A stretch of 64,000 bases of DNA from Cokeromyces recurvatus (GCF_025118155.1 NW_026251387.1:1705501-1769500), one strand, 5' to 3'; counted from the first letter of the stretch, positions 40,194 through 51,603 are shown. The notes: generated by a model from the letters alone, not told the origin. A program made the numbers and translations.

Positions 40194-42684
40194 TCAACTC
40201 ATTAAACGTTTTAAATCAATTAATCTTTGTCGTAAACCTTCTCTTTCTTTTTCACTTTCAGAATATTTCTCTGTAATTTCAATAATCATGTTTTCCATAT
40301 ACGCCAGTTGGTCTTCAAGTGCTGAATTTCTTTCAACAAGGGCTACATTTTTGGTATATAAAATTTCCATTTCTTCTTTTACGCGTGCCTCTACTTCAGC
40401 TGGTAATGTCTCTAAGGTCCTTTTAAGATCATTTGCTTGTTGCTTCAAAGTTTCATTTTCATCATGAATACGTACTATATCCATTTTAGCAGAGATTAGC
40501 TCTGCAGCTACTTCAGTATGCTCTTTATTCAGGTTCTTATAGTCTTGATCCAACTTTTGAATGGATTCTGTTAAACTTTTATTTTGTTGTTTTAGCGTCT
40601 CAATCACTTCAGCACCGCTATTTGCTTTAGCTGTTTGTACATGAAATTCTTTTGCTAAACGATCTAATCTTTTAGTAGTAAAACAAATTTGAAAGGCATC
40701 TTTTACGAGCTGGTTCATATCACCCTACGAATATACATGTATATATGTATATAAAAGATTAAAAGTTGAATATATATATATATATTTATAATCGATATGA
40801 CATCTATAGTTATACGCATACATGATATATCTCAAGTAGACCATTTTTCAAGAAATTAGTTAAATCTTCAAACTCTAAGCTTAGAATAGTGGATTGATTC
40901 TTTTCTAATAAAGCTAATGCAAATCGAAATAGAGACATAATACCTTCCGTAAAGATCACATCGTAGATTCTATAGACAGCATCTAAAGGAAATTTGAAAG
41001 AAAATAATGTACTAAACCAGGGATAAGCAAATATACTTGATTTGACTCCGTATTCTTTTAAATGTCTTTGAATATGTGGTAAATGATCCGCTATTAAACC
41101 TTCCAACTGGTATAATCTTTGAGATAATAAATCAGATTGAGGTAAAAAATGGGCTCGTAAATTATACTTGTTCATTAATTGTACTACAACACAAAATGCC
41201 TCTTCCTCTGGCATCTAGTTAGTTAATGATAAACAGAAAAAAAAAGTTATATATGTATGCAAATATATGTAATATATATGTAATATATTCATCATGTGTT
41301 AAACTTCTTACATTTAAAAGTAATGGACTCACGATATGTAATAATCCTTGACTATAGCCTACCTCAGTATCGTATAAAGAATAGGCTTTCACTACATTAA
41401 ACAGTGCTTCTCTTTGTTGTTGACTTTCTTGTTGTTGGTCATGATTCACAAGATTATCAGATTGCATATCATAAACAGAGGCTGCAATGATGACTTTTGG
41501 TAGGTCACGTATAATTGCCTTTTCATAAACAGATTCCAACTTCAACAACTGCATGTATTTATCTTCAAGGTCCAAGTTTTTACTCTTTGCCAATAATTGC
41601 CAAATCATGCCTCTTAATGAGGGTGGAATACCTCCTCTTTCAATATGATAGGATAACATTTTGGGTTCTGACTTGACAGCATTATTAAAATCCAAAATTA
41701 ATTTTGACCAAAATTCTAAAACAAATCATAGGTGTAGATAATAAGTATTAATAAAAAAAAAAAAAGGAGGGAGAGAAAGGAGAGAAGGGAGGGAAGTGAG
41801 GAAGGTAGGAGAGAGAATAGGATCTAGTTTTTACCCCAATCAAAGTCATTTTCTTCTTGTCTTGTATTAGATTCTTCTTCTTCTTTTTCTTCATGTGCTA
41901 AATTAGAAGTAAGCCTTTCTTCTTGTTGTTTATCAACATCCATCATTGTCATAGTTGATGAAATAGTAGTAGATGAATGCTTATTATCAAATGCAGGAGA
42001 ATTGTATAACTGGGCATTTTTAATACTATTGCAGGAATCGAGTCGAGCTAAAAGCGTATCATAATTAGAAGCACTTGAAGCATAGGAATGAATGGAAGAC
42101 ATGGTGGAACGATAACTTTCATCTCTCTTATGTCTTTTCATATTTTCTACAGAAGAGGTGTGATCTGAGTCCGAATTATTGTTACTATCCTCTTGATCGT
42201 CCTTCTGATGACCGTCAGGAACAATGATTGTTTGGTCTAATTCGTGAATTTGGTCATGAATATCGATCGTATCAAACTTTTCATCTTGATCTGGTACAAA
42301 TAAATTTTGTTGCTGTTCTATGAATGGCCGAGTATTATTTTGTGTTACAGTTAAAGCGCGACCACGACGACGATGATGATGACTGTTCATAGCAAGTGTT
42401 TGATTATTTGAAATAACATTGGTATCATTACTTTTTTCTCCAGTCATTGTATCAATAGAACTTTGACTACTGCTACTACCGTCATTTTCTTTAGAATAAT
42501 CACTTTTGTCGTCATTATCCTCTGTAGCAAAAGAAGGATGGCTACTGTTATTTGAAGAACAAGTAGAGGATTGCTTTGTAAGTGTAAGTCTATCTACTTT
42601 ATGATCTATGGCAAAATCAATTGACTCTGTCTGCTGCTCTTTTTCCTCATCAATTATATTAGCATCAAATTCCGACTTGGTCAT
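40194..42684 (-). CDS. GYP5: TBC-domain Rab GTPase-activating protein, Gyp5-like
   Basis: A GAP for Rab GTPases in ER-Golgi and exocytic traffic. Exon 1 (about 41830-42684) encodes an acidic, Ser/Asn-rich, presumably disordered N-terminus ending in DFDWG. The TBC domain follows over two exons: SYHIERGGIPPSLRGMIWQL (arginine-finger region IPPSLRGMIW), DTEVGYSQGLLHIVSPLLLN (glutamine-finger YSQG), then MPEEEAFCVVVQLM and PWFSTLFSFKFPLDAVYRIY. The last exon (40194-40723) is a long coiled coil (LKQQNKSLTESIQKLDQDYK and onward) ending LKRLMS. This order matches Gyp5/Gyl1 and mammalian EVI5. The stop lies only 83 bp upstream of the SMG8 start, in tandem. Confidence 0.92.
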
Positions 42685-43043
42685 AATTAAATTTTACTTG
42701 ATATTTAAACAATTGATAAAAAAAAAGAAATAAAAAAAAAAAAGGAATAATTAAAAAATAAAAATAAAAATAAAATAAGGGCACTTTTTAGTCACACTTT
42801 TGCGGAAATAAAAAAAGAAAAAAAAAAAAGAATGTGGAGGTAAAGAAAGAAAAGGAATACTTCTAAATTAGAAATAAATTGTATGTTTCATAATAGATTT
42901 TTAATGGGAATATTCTTTCTTAAACTATAATAAACGTCTTTATTCATACATTTACAACAATACAGCGTATTACTCTAAGATCTGAGGCTTTAGTATAATC
43001 AAATCTAGTGCTGTTATAATAGAAAATCTTTCTCTTTGGAATA
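42685..43043. other. Upstream region of the RabGAP gene, no gene
   Basis: About 360 bp of A/T-rich DNA between the RabGAP start codon (-) and the transposon end. It contains A-rich runs at 42720-42830. The transposon target duplication TA sits at 43042-43043. Confidence 0.5.
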
Positions 43044-43165
43044 TTGTATTTTTCAGCAAATAAGAGAAAATTATTGGATAAAATAAGAGAAAATTATTGG
43101 ACAAATAAGAGAAAATTATTGAACAAATAAGAGAAAATTTTAGGTCAATTAAGAGAAAAAAAAAT
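43044..43165 (+). repeat. Left inverted repeat with tandem subrepeats
   Basis: After the outer TTGTATTTTTCAGC come five tandem units: four contain AAATAAGAGAAAAT, spaced about 21 bp, and the fifth is AATTAAGAGAAAA. Variation between units lies mainly in the 5-6-nt linkers (TATTGGAT, TATTGGAC, TATTGAAC, TTAGGTC). Such arrays are usually transposase-binding sites. Confidence 0.9.
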
Positions 43166-43199
43166 GGCAATTAGCAAAAAATTTACTTATACTTAAATC

Positions 43200-44582
43200 T
43201 CATAAGTTTTTCTCCAGGGCTAAACACTTTTCAAAGAATCTGAGAGAATGGCGAATCCAGCCCTGGCAGTCTTTCTTAGTTACTTTGGAGCAGGCATCCA
43301 TTATTCTGGGTGTGAGTGTCTCACCAGTTTCGAAAGGGCTTCTTTTGACGCCATACTTCACCTTCGACCAGAATAGCTCAATTGGGTTTAGGAATGGTGA
43401 GTACGGCGGAAGATATGCACACTTATAGCCTCTGCTTTCTATTAAGTTTCTTACTGTAGCTGGCTTATGTATGGGAGCATTATCCATTACCAAGTAAAAG
43501 CCCTTCATATTATTTCGGTCAAGAACATCCATCACATTACTCAAGTAATTTAAATAGTGCTCAGTCCTAGTTCCAACCTTAGCTGTCGTTGTAACAACCT
43601 TCCCATCTATTCTTCTCTTCTTAGCTCCCGAAACTAATATTGGCTTTCTCAAAGAGATGTCAATAATGCTGGCGCTAGAGATGGCACCAAGAATGGTTAT
43701 TGTGGTGCCTTTTGAAGCAGGGACAGTTGTTTTAGCAGGTTCTCCTATCTTGGACCAGCCACGAGTGTGTGTCATGTGTAAATTGAACCCTACTTCATCC
43801 AAAAAAACGCAATTATTCTCAAAGTCCATATTTTTATCAGCTAGCCATTGAAGGATGGTCTCCTTTCTCTTCTTAAGAGTTTCTTCCGAGTTTCTAGCAG
43901 ATGAAATTTTCTCCAACTTCTTCATAGATAGTGCACAGCTGGTTCTAAGATGTCTGTATACTGCGGATGGGCTCACGGAGAGACTTGGAAATTCTTTGAG
44001 CAACAACTCGTGTATTCCAGCTACAGTTGCAGTTGAACACTCATCAACAATGTCGGTAATAAACTTTGTGTGTTTTTCAGTAAGCTCAGAGACAGTTCCC
44101 ATTTTGCGCCCTCTTTTTTTCTGTTGAGGTATTTCCCCTGTTTTCTGCCATTGCGATTTGAAACGGTAAGCTGATTTCTCATTTATTCCTGTTTTTAAAG
44201 CTGCATCTTTTACAGGAACCTGTTCAATTAACAGGGAAATAAGCTTGTTGATATCTTGCTGAGTGTACACACGTCTAGCATTGCTAGCGGCGTCTTTTTT
44301 TTCGGCCAGATCTCTGAGAGGCTTCTCTTCTTTCAAATCGCTCTCACTACCTTGTACATCAGCTTCATTTTCCTCCTTATCCGAGCTATTGCTGGCCTCA
44401 TCACCCTCGTACCCTTCCTTCAGCTCCATCGTCGCATCTTCATCTAACTCCATGGCTGATGCAGTGATGTTGTACTCCCACTTCTTTCTCATCATTGACA
44501 TTACGCTGACAATGATTTCAGGTACAGCTTCAATGTCATCGTCGCGTAGAGAAATTTCGTTCATATCAAAGTCAATATCCAT
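43200..44582 (-). CDS. Tc1/mariner (IS630-like) DDE transposase
   Basis: A 460-codon uninterrupted frame. An acidic N-terminus is followed by a helix-turn-helix region (QDINKLISLLIEQVPVKDAA, then TGINEKSAYRFKSQWQKTG) and a KKRGRKMG AT-hook-like patch. The catalytic core carries the three acidic residues: Asp in VFLDEVGFNLHM (with the family motif RGWSKIGEPA), Asp in YLVMDNAPIHKP and Glu in YLPPYSPFLNPIELFWSKVK. All catalytic positions are present and there is no stop or frameshift, so the protein could be functional. It cuts and pastes the element at TA sites. Confidence 0.95.
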   Translation of the reverse strand: MDIDFDMNEISLRDDDIEAVPEIIVSVMSMMRKKWEYNITASAMELDEDATMELKEGYEGDEASNSSDKEENEADVQGSESDLKEEKPLRDLAEKKDAASNARRVYTQQDINKLISLLIEQVPVKDAALKTGINEKSAYRFKSQWQKTGEIPQQKKRGRKMGTVSELTEKHTKFITDIVDECSTATVAGIHELLLKEFPSLSVSPSAVYRHLRTSCALSMKKLEKISSARNSEETLKKRKETILQWLADKNMDFENNCVFLDEVGFNLHMTHTRGWSKIGEPAKTTVPASKGTTITILGAISSASIIDISLRKPILVSGAKKRRIDGKVVTTTAKVGTRTEHYLNYLSNVMDVLDRNNMKGFYLVMDNAPIHKPATVRNLIESRGYKCAYLPPYSPFLNPIELFWSKVKYGVKRSPFETGETLTPRIMDACSKVTKKDCQGWIRHSLRFFEKCLALEKNL

Positions 44583-44625
44583 TTTTTGTTAATAATAGTG
44601 AGAAAAGTGCTTTCTACTAATTGCC

Positions 44626-44748
44626 ATTTTTTTTTTCTCTTAATTTTTCTTGGACTTTCTCTTAATTGACCTAAAATTTTCTCTTATTTGTTCCAATAAT
44701 TTTCTCTTATTTTTTCTGAAATTTTCTCTTATTTGCTGAAAAATACAA
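44626..44748 (-). repeat. Right inverted repeat with tandem subrepeats
   Basis: This is the mirror of the left end. It starts from the right border with the same TTGTATTTTTCAGC and carries five units with cores AATAAGAGAAAAT or ATTAAGAGAAA. Linkers partly match the left end (the TTTAGGTCAATTAAGAG unit is shared), but units 1-2 and 4-5 have diverged (TTCAGAAAA, GTCCAAG). Confidence 0.9.
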
Positions 44749-44750
44749 TA

Positions 44751-45431
44751 TATGAATAGTTTGCTGTCATAAATCTTTATTGTAGAATTGAATTGATAAT
44801 AACTAGAGTTATTTATAAAGAATGGTATCCCTTTAAACCGACTGCTTTTTACATCTACTGAAAATGCATATATAACACTAACTTTTTTAACTGTAACTAG
44901 TAACTAAGCTTTGAAAACAAAAATAATGCATAAAGGTTCTTATCAGTAACTACGTATAAGTTTATTCTAACTTTATATATACTTTTCATTTATCCTTCTT
45001 ATCATTTAAAGCTTTTACTAGTTAGTTCAACGCAAGCAATTTGACCAGTAACACTCAGAACGAATTTATATCTTTTATCTTCATAAAGCCTTTCTACTAT
45101 TTTTGATTACAATTGTTATTAGTTGCCTAGATACCTCTATATGTGTATATACAATTAAAAGGATTTTGTCTGTTAGTAATATATTTACTACTATAACATA
45201 GTAAGAGTAGGGAATTATACGTTTCAAGATTCACAAATAAAAGAGAAAGTGTATTAAGATATCATCACAGTACTTTCATATTTTTCTCTTCAACGCAACT
45301 CTTCATATTCTCACTTAGTAGACCTTTCTTTTTTTTTCTTTAAGGTTAAGGTTAATGCATTGATATATGGGGTTAACTGGGACAGTATCATTAATACAGC
45401 TATCAAGTACTAACTTTATTTTTCAATGTTG

Positions 45432-45478
<47 letters not shown>

Positions 45479-46673
45479 TAAAAAGAATTGAATAAAAAAT
45501 GTACAGCCAGCAATAGATTATTTTAAAGTTACTTTGCTAGGAGCTCCTAACTATAGGTTTAACTGAAGCAATAATTTTGTTGAAAACTTTGATATAATCA
45601 AAAGGTTATTTAATAGTTTATCCTGTATTTTTTTTTCTTTTATCTTTGCAGTTTAAGCAGTCATGTTCCAAAATACATAAATAGGAAACATATATATTCG
45701 TAAAGGTAGTGGTTAAGCGCATGACTTTCATTGATTATACCATGGCTGTTTACATTCTTTCAAAGTGTATAAATGAACTAATATCTTTGATTGAGATAAA
45801 CATGTTAAGGATTAATGGTTCGATCCTGAAAGATTCTGTTAAATAACGACTTAAACTGAAATATATAATAATGGAATTTTTGATATCAGTTGTCCCACCA
45901 GAAATAGAGTTGCTCTTTTAGTGCGTAATGATTATATTTCTGAACTCGAATCCTATTCATTCAAATTCAATATACATTTCAAAGAGGTGTATTCGCTCCA
46001 TTCTTAGTGATCTTAAAATACAAATAATAAAAACAAAACAGGCTTATTAACGTATTATAATACGTGCACTCCTATAAATATTCGTTCACCATTAAAGTTC
46101 ATAGTTGCACACTATTTCTATTCCCATGATTGAAGTATGAAAAAAGAAATAATTAATGAAACTCTTAATAAGATTAGAAATTTTTTGATATTTATGAGAA
46201 TGATAACCAAAATTTTGACATTACCAATTTAATATTTCAAAAACCATAAAAATCGTTAATAATAAAGTATAATCTTTATGTACTCTATCCTATCCAATAC
46301 CACCAACTTACTGAAGGAAAGCATTGAATGTTAGACTAAAATTAGAGAGTTTGCATTGTTACTGAACTCTAGTTACTTTCTCCTCCATAACAAATATTTC
46401 TTTCTTCTTTCTTCACTCATTAATTGTGTCGTAGCTACTCACTTTTTTTTTTATCCTTTATTCTAAAAGATGCTAATTTCTTTTATCCATCTTTTCTTTC
46501 ATTGAATATTCAACCCAGTAAATAAAGAATATACATGATAGACATACTCCATTTTTGTTTACAAAGCTGTCTTTCAAATATTCAGGAAAAAAAAAACAAA
46601 ATAAAAATAAAATAATTTCCTTTGAAAAATAAAGAAACGTCAACGTATATCTAAATTTATTTTGATATTTTTA
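44751..46673. other. Intergenic region without recognised gene
   Basis: About 1.9 kb, AT-rich, with a 43-nt T tract at 45433-45475. At about 45706-45830 there is a D-arm-like AGTGGTTAAGCGC and, 100 nt later, a T-arm-like GGTTCGATCC. I could not fold a tRNA from these. No open frame of interest on either strand. The last 100 bp are the UXT leader. Confidence 0.45.
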
Positions 46674-47378
46674 ATGACAGAAACTACAAAACAAGATCTT
46701 AATGCTTTAATCAAGAAATATGACGAATTTATTACAAACAAATTAAAGCCTTCCTTAAAAAGTGAGCTTGATGAACGTGATGCGATCTTCAATACCATAT
46801 CTGAATAGTAATCTATTTTTTTTTTTGACTATTAAATATAATAAACTGATCCATCTAATAGTGAAAAACTTAAAGTACAAATTGAGACTATTGAACAAAA
46901 TGATCTAAAGGATTTAAAAACTATGGTTGATCTAGGATCACAATTCTATGTTCAAGCACATATGTAATTGCTATATTTAAATATATTTATTTTACTTTTA
47001 TAATAATATTTTTTTTTTATTTTTATAATAGACCGGATACAAAATATATATATGTCAATGTTGGATTTGGATTTCATGTTCAATTTACTTTAAAGGAAGC
47101 TAAAGAATTCATTGAAAAGAAGGAAGAACATTTACAAAGGTAAAATAAAAGAACTTAAAGAAATGATAAAAATGTGTATAGTTTGATTAATCTTAAAAAA
47201 AAACCACAGATTAGCAGATAAACATACGGCTGAAGCAGATAAAATTAGAGCACATATAAAAATGGTACGTATTATTAGTATATATCTAAAGCTTTACATA
47301 ATGATTTTTTTTTCTTTAATTATGAATCTCATTTAGGCATTGGAGGCTATATCTGAGATCTTGATGAATCAACAATAA
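46674..47378 (+). CDS. UXT: UXT-type prefoldin-like protein
   Basis: An alpha-type prefoldin subunit homologous to UXT/ART-27, a partner of the URI/R2TP prefoldin-like complex. Five exons splice in frame: MTETTKQDLNALIKKYDEFI to TISE, then YEKLKVQIETIEQNDLKDL through VDLGSQFYVQAHI, PDTKYIYVNVGFGFHVQFTL with KEAKEFIEKKEEHLQR, then LADKHTAEADKIRAHIKM, and finally ALEAISEILMNQQ. The two helices around a central beta hairpin (VDLGSQFYV, YIYVNVGFGF) are the prefoldin-alpha signature, and GFGF with FTLKEA matches UXT well. About 146 residues, usual for the family. Confidence 0.9.
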
Positions 47379-47539
47379 CATGTTTCTGAAAACACGAGTT
47401 TTTTATTTTTATTTAGAAGAATTAAATTGTACATCTTTTGCCAAAATATTTAAATATCGCACTTTCAAAAGAAAACAGTGCCATATTTTATTTTATTTTT
47501 TTTTTTTTTTTTTAACAGAAAATATATCGGATCTATAAC

Positions 47540-48190
47540 TGTTTATTAAATAAGCCATTTAACGAAATACAGTACAAATCCTTCAAAAGATGACTGGGTG
47601 GCTTGATTATTAGAATCTTCTTCAATTATCTGAGGAATAGTTTCTTTTTTTAAGCATAAACTCTCTTTTAATAACAAGCTATAACTGTTCATGCGGATTT
47701 AGTTCTGGCCGGTTAATATACTTGTAGCCGTGCTTCTCGGATCTTTTCATCAATTATTTTGCCTTGTATGTATGGGTACATTACCCGTAATTAGATAATG
47801 GCATTTCACTCTAGGAAGCTTGTCTATTTTAGCAAGAATATCTTTGATGAAATTGACGTAACAATGGCCTTCATCTACTAGGTCATTTGTATTAAAATAT
47901 CTTCTTTATTGTTCTATCAATCAATAGAGAACTTTTTAGAAATGGAATTCAGTATTTTCTTTTCTTTTTATGCATAACATCTAACAGTGATTTGTCTTCT
48001 GAGTTCACTCATCGTTTTAATATGATGGATAAGGTTTTTTAAAGGTAAAACAATGGTAAAAGGATTTGCACGGTATTCTGTTGAATGTTCTATTTTTTTA
48101 TATATCCGACGTAATATTGTTTATTGAAAAGCACGGTAAATGTGACATTATTTTCCTGAATTGTGCTGTGTAGTTTCTTTTTTAAAGTGC
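47540..48190 (-). pseudogene. Degenerate Tc1/IS630-like transposase
   Basis: Minus-strand fragments of a transposase unrelated in detail to the intact one at 43.2 kb. DEGHCYVNFIKDILAKIDKL continues PRVKCHYLITGNVPIHT, matching the second-Asp region (the Asp-Asn becomes Gly-Asn). KRSEKHGYKYINRPELNPHE matches the third catalytic motif (YSPELNPIEQ). Stops and frame changes separate the pieces. It lies between UXT and TMEM97. No inverted repeats are recognised. Confidence 0.65.
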
Positions 48191-48288
48191 GATACTTTAA
48201 CCTTATATGTGTTCTTTTTTTTTTTTTTTTTGAAATCTCATTTTAGCAAGAGGTGTATTTATACTCATTATACATAATAATAATAAAG

Positions 48289-49091
48289 ATGTCAAAAATA
48301 GATGCAGTTTTAGATAAAGTGGCTGACGTTTTAGAATATGGGGATAAAAGTTATCATAAGCTTGAAAAAAAAGTAGAGCCTGTTACAAAAGTAATTACAC
48401 CCTACATGGATAAATTTGCAGACGAAATGGATCCCATCTTACAAAGACCCATTGATTGGATTCTTTTTTGTTATTTTATCTCACATATCCCTATTACTAT
48501 TTTCTTTGATTTACAAAATCTATATCCTGAATGGCTTCTTCCTACATTCTTATCTCAAGTCCATGGATCTTATATTGCTTTGCTAGCTGATCCTTTTATG
48601 GACCGTTCAAGAGAAACTATGTGGTGGTTTAAAAGCTTTTCTTTGTGTGAGGCGTTTTTGCAACTTCCATTTTTCTTTTTTGCAGCTTATGGCTTACTTA
48701 AAGGTAATGTCACATTGATACTTTTGTAAGATAGACTTTTTCTTACTTTTTTTTTTCTTCTTCTTCTTCTTTAGATAAATCTTGGGTTCGTTTACCTTTA
48801 GCTGGTATGTAGCATTTATATTGTTATATAAAAAAAAAAGAAGAACAAAAAAAATTGTAAACTAATACATATATAATAGTTTATGGAGCTCATGTCATGA
48901 CAACTGTTATACCTTGTCTAGTTGAAGTCATGTTTAATCAAGAATATTATGGTTTAACAAATCTACAACGTAATTGTATTTTATTTCTTTATTTTCCCTA
49001 TTTCCTTATTCCTTTAGTTGGTTTAGTTGATTCTTACATTCGTATAACAAAAGTTATTAAAGTAAATGATAATGCGGCAAAGAAAGAATAA
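48289..49091 (+). CDS. TMEM97: TMEM97 / sigma-2 receptor (EXPERA) family membrane protein
   Basis: A four-helix ER membrane protein of the EXPERA family, which binds sterols and related ligands. Three exons: 48289-48703, a short exon carrying DKSWVRLPLA at about 48775-48804, and a last exon from about 48880. Diagnostic segments are DWILFCYFISHIPITIFFDL, MWWFKSFSLCEAFLQLPFFF and YGAHVMTTVIPCL, plus a basic end AAKKE that could act as an ER-retrieval signal (compare KKxx-type tails of TMEM97). An N-terminal extension of about 55 soluble residues precedes the first helix. Confidence 0.9.
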
Positions 49092-49342
49092 AATAGACTT
49101 TAAACGTCATAATTTTTATTTTTATTTTTTTTTTATTTTTTTTTATTTTTTGTAGTGTGTATGTGTGTATGTGTGTATGTGTGTGTGTCTGTGTGTCTGT
49201 GTGTGTGTATGCGGTCGATGGTACCCTGGGTATTGGCTCAAAAAATAGTGGGGTTCAAAAAAATTTAATTACTCTCTTTTTTTTATCATTAAAAGATTCT
49301 ATTTCTTATTTAAAAGCGAGATAGAAGTAGCATGTATAAGGG

Positions 49343-51298
49343 ATGGTATTTCGTTTCTGTTTATGCCCTAGAAAATACCCTATTTTACCTCCATTGTACA
49401 GATTAAAGCCATCTTGTAGATCTTTTAAATACCCTGGCGCTTTGTTACAGCCATCTTTTAATCGTCAATTAAATACAAAAGCAATAGATCAGATCAGTCA
49501 CCAACTAGAAAAGATAGAATTAACCCCTAAATCGTCATCGTCATCGTCATCGTCATCACCATCATCATCATCGCCGCCTCCTTCTTTATCTTTTATCAAA
49601 TCATCTGACTATCAAGAGTTAGATCAAATATTAAAAAACTCTTACTCATCAAAACAAGCAAGAATATGGTATTCTCATATAGCTAAATGGCCACCGAAAG
49701 GGATCGTGTATCTATTCTCCACCAAGTTAAAGGAAATGGAATACAATAAGAAATTACGCTCAGTATTTCTAGAAGCAGCTTCATATTGGTCTATAGATAC
49801 AATTCACTCTATCATGTCTATGTGGGGTCGTCAGTATACTCAATTAAGATTAGATTTATTCAACTCAATACTGTTACCAAGATATGTAATTACTCGAGAT
49901 ATCTCATCTATCATCTATGCAATTCCTCAGAAGGGGAAATTAACTGACATATTACCATTCTATAATACTGCACTTAGTCAATGTCAACGTAATAAAGAAT
50001 ATAACCATATGGAATTCATATTGGATTTGATGAAAGAACGAGGTGTTCCATTTGATACAGCAACATTTAATATTTTGATACGCATGAAATTATCGAGTTA
50101 TAATGAGAAGAGTCAAGATGACATGGATGGATTAAACCTTTATCATAATCTATTGAAAGAAGGATTTATACCAAGTCAGGCTACATTTAATATATTTATT
50201 AGACACTCGATACAATACCGGCAATGGCATATACTAAAGCGTTGGTTGGATCTAATGGAGGACCATCATCTTCCACCCAATGTAGTAACCTTACGGATCT
50301 TGTTTCGAGCAATGACAAAGTATCCAAATGAAGAAGATGTCTGTAAAGCATTTGAGCATGTAGCAAACAGGGTTCCTTTAATAACAGAGAAGGAAAAGCT
50401 TTTAAATGCAGGAATAACATCCCTCTTGGAAAATAATGAAAATGAGGCCGCAATGGATGTCTTGAACAAGGTCTTTCGATTAGATGAACCTCCTTCAATC
50501 TATGCTTATAACTTACTTTTACGAGCTTTATGTCAAGATAGTAGAATAGATGATGCACAACGTGTTTTAGATACCATGATGATGTCCTCTGATAGTAACA
50601 TACCCAAACCCGATATCGTGAGTTTTACGACTGTTATTCATGGATTTGTACGTAAAAGTGAGGGACTTGAAGAAGTTGAAGCACTTTATGAAAGTTTATT
50701 ACAACAAGACTTACATACAAACAACGTCCTACAATCTGTTATTATGTATGCCTTGATCAGAGCATCAGCATCGGAAAATTACAAGGACCTAACAAAAATT
50801 AAAACCATGTTTGAATCTATTATAGCACGCAACCATCAAACACGGACACCATTTCAACATGGAAACAAGGCATTATCTGAAATGACTGTTTATAATATGA
50901 TGATCGATTTTTATTTTTTGCACTATCATCATTCAGAAAGACTTCGAGATCGAATACCGCAAGAGCCATTTCGACTTTTAGAGGAGGCTATTGAACGCAA
51001 GAAATTAAAGCCAAATCTCACGACGCTTAATATTATGGTTCGTGGATTAGCTATTTTAAATAAAGATTTAAATTTAGCTGAAAAGATGGTAGAATGGTTA
51101 AAAGAAAAGGGAGTCAATATGGATGAAAGAACAGTTTGGTACCTGGCAAAGACTGCTTATCGTCAAGGGCAATTGAGTCGAGCATGTCAATGGATAGATG
51201 CCTATGATAGTCTTGGTCAACCCATTAAAGGTTCTGGATTAATTAGACTAAAATCCAAACTAAAAAAAGATACAATAGACGAAAAGGAAGAAATATAG
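49343..51298 (+). CDS. Mitochondrial pentatricopeptide-repeat (PPR) protein
   Basis: A single-exon 651-residue protein. The N-terminus is basic and hydroxylated (MVFRFCLCPRKYPILPPLYR and onward), consistent with mitochondrial import. A Ser tract near residues 65-80 comes from a TCA/TCG repeat (49534-49575). The body is a run of PPR-like helical pairs, for example DTATFNILIRMKL, SQATFNIFIRHSI, NVVTLRILFRAM, SIYAYNLLLRALCQDSRIDD, DIVSFTTVIHGFV and NLTTLNIMVRGLA. PPR proteins bind organellar RNA to control stability or translation. The target cannot be predicted here. Confidence 0.85.
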   Translation: MVFRFCLCPRKYPILPPLYRLKPSCRSFKYPGALLQPSFNRQLNTKAIDQISHQLEKIELTPKSSSSSSSSSPSSSSPPPSLSFIKSSDYQELDQILKNSYSSKQARIWYSHIAKWPPKGIVYLFSTKLKEMEYNKKLRSVFLEAASYWSIDTIHSIMSMWGRQYTQLRLDLFNSILLPRYVITRDISSIIYAIPQKGKLTDILPFYNTALSQCQRNKEYNHMEFILDLMKERGVPFDTATFNILIRMKLSSYNEKSQDDMDGLNLYHNLLKEGFIPSQATFNIFIRHSIQYRQWHILKRWLDLMEDHHLPPNVVTLRILFRAMTKYPNEEDVCKAFEHVANRVPLITEKEKLLNAGITSLLENNENEAAMDVLNKVFRLDEPPSIYAYNLLLRALCQDSRIDDAQRVLDTMMMSSDSNIPKPDIVSFTTVIHGFVRKSEGLEEVEALYESLLQQDLHTNNVLQSVIMYALIRASASENYKDLTKIKTMFESIIARNHQTRTPFQHGNKALSEMTVYNMMIDFYFLHYHHSERLRDRIPQEPFRLLEEAIERKKLKPNLTTLNIMVRGLAILNKDLNLAEKMVEWLKEKGVNMDERTVWYLAKTAYRQGQLSRACQWIDAYDSLGQPIKGSGLIRLKSKLKKDTIDEKEEI

Positions 51299-51603
51299 AA
51301 GTATATCTATTTATACAGCTTGTAGTTTATAGTCTATTTGAAAACTTTAAATAATAATAATAATAATAAAAAAAATAGGCCTACACTAGAAATAGTTTAC
51401 TAGATAGCTTATAGAAAATATTGTATTACAAAGGCTTTTCGTTTACTATGATCAGTTTATTATTTCTAATCGTTAATCTATATAATAAATATTTCAAGTT
51501 ATCATGATGCATCTAATATATTATATAGCTTGAAGAAGTCCTTATATTTATACAGGTAATAAATAAACAAACAAGCAATCAAACAAACATGGTTATGTAA
51601 GTT
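51299..51603. other. Convergent 3' region between PPR and Twinkle genes
   Basis: About 305 bp, AT-rich, containing an ATA/ATAA repeat near 51348-51368. The two genes end toward each other here. No gene seen. Confidence 0.5.

Larger units (their letters stand above)
43044..44748 (-). mobile_element. Complete Tc1/mariner-type DNA transposon
   Basis: A 1705-bp element flanked by TA on both sides (43042-43043 and 44749-44750), the hallmark target duplication of the superfamily. The terminal inverted repeats begin TTGTATTTTTCAGCAAATAA on the left and are mirrored on the right. Each end carries an array of about five copies of a 20-25-nt unit with core AAGAGAAAAT. A single uninterrupted transposase frame fills the interior. 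Intact frame, matching ends and a clean TA duplication suggest recent, possibly still active, insertion. Confidence 0.93.

Noticed and set aside
43044..43165. Regularly spaced repeats resembling a CRISPR array
   Set aside because: Spacers are only 5-8 nt and the array is mirrored at the other end of a transposon, so these are subterminal transposase sites.
44256..44592. Plus-strand open frames over the transposase
   Set aside because: Antisense shadows of an intact DDE transposase; no independent signal.
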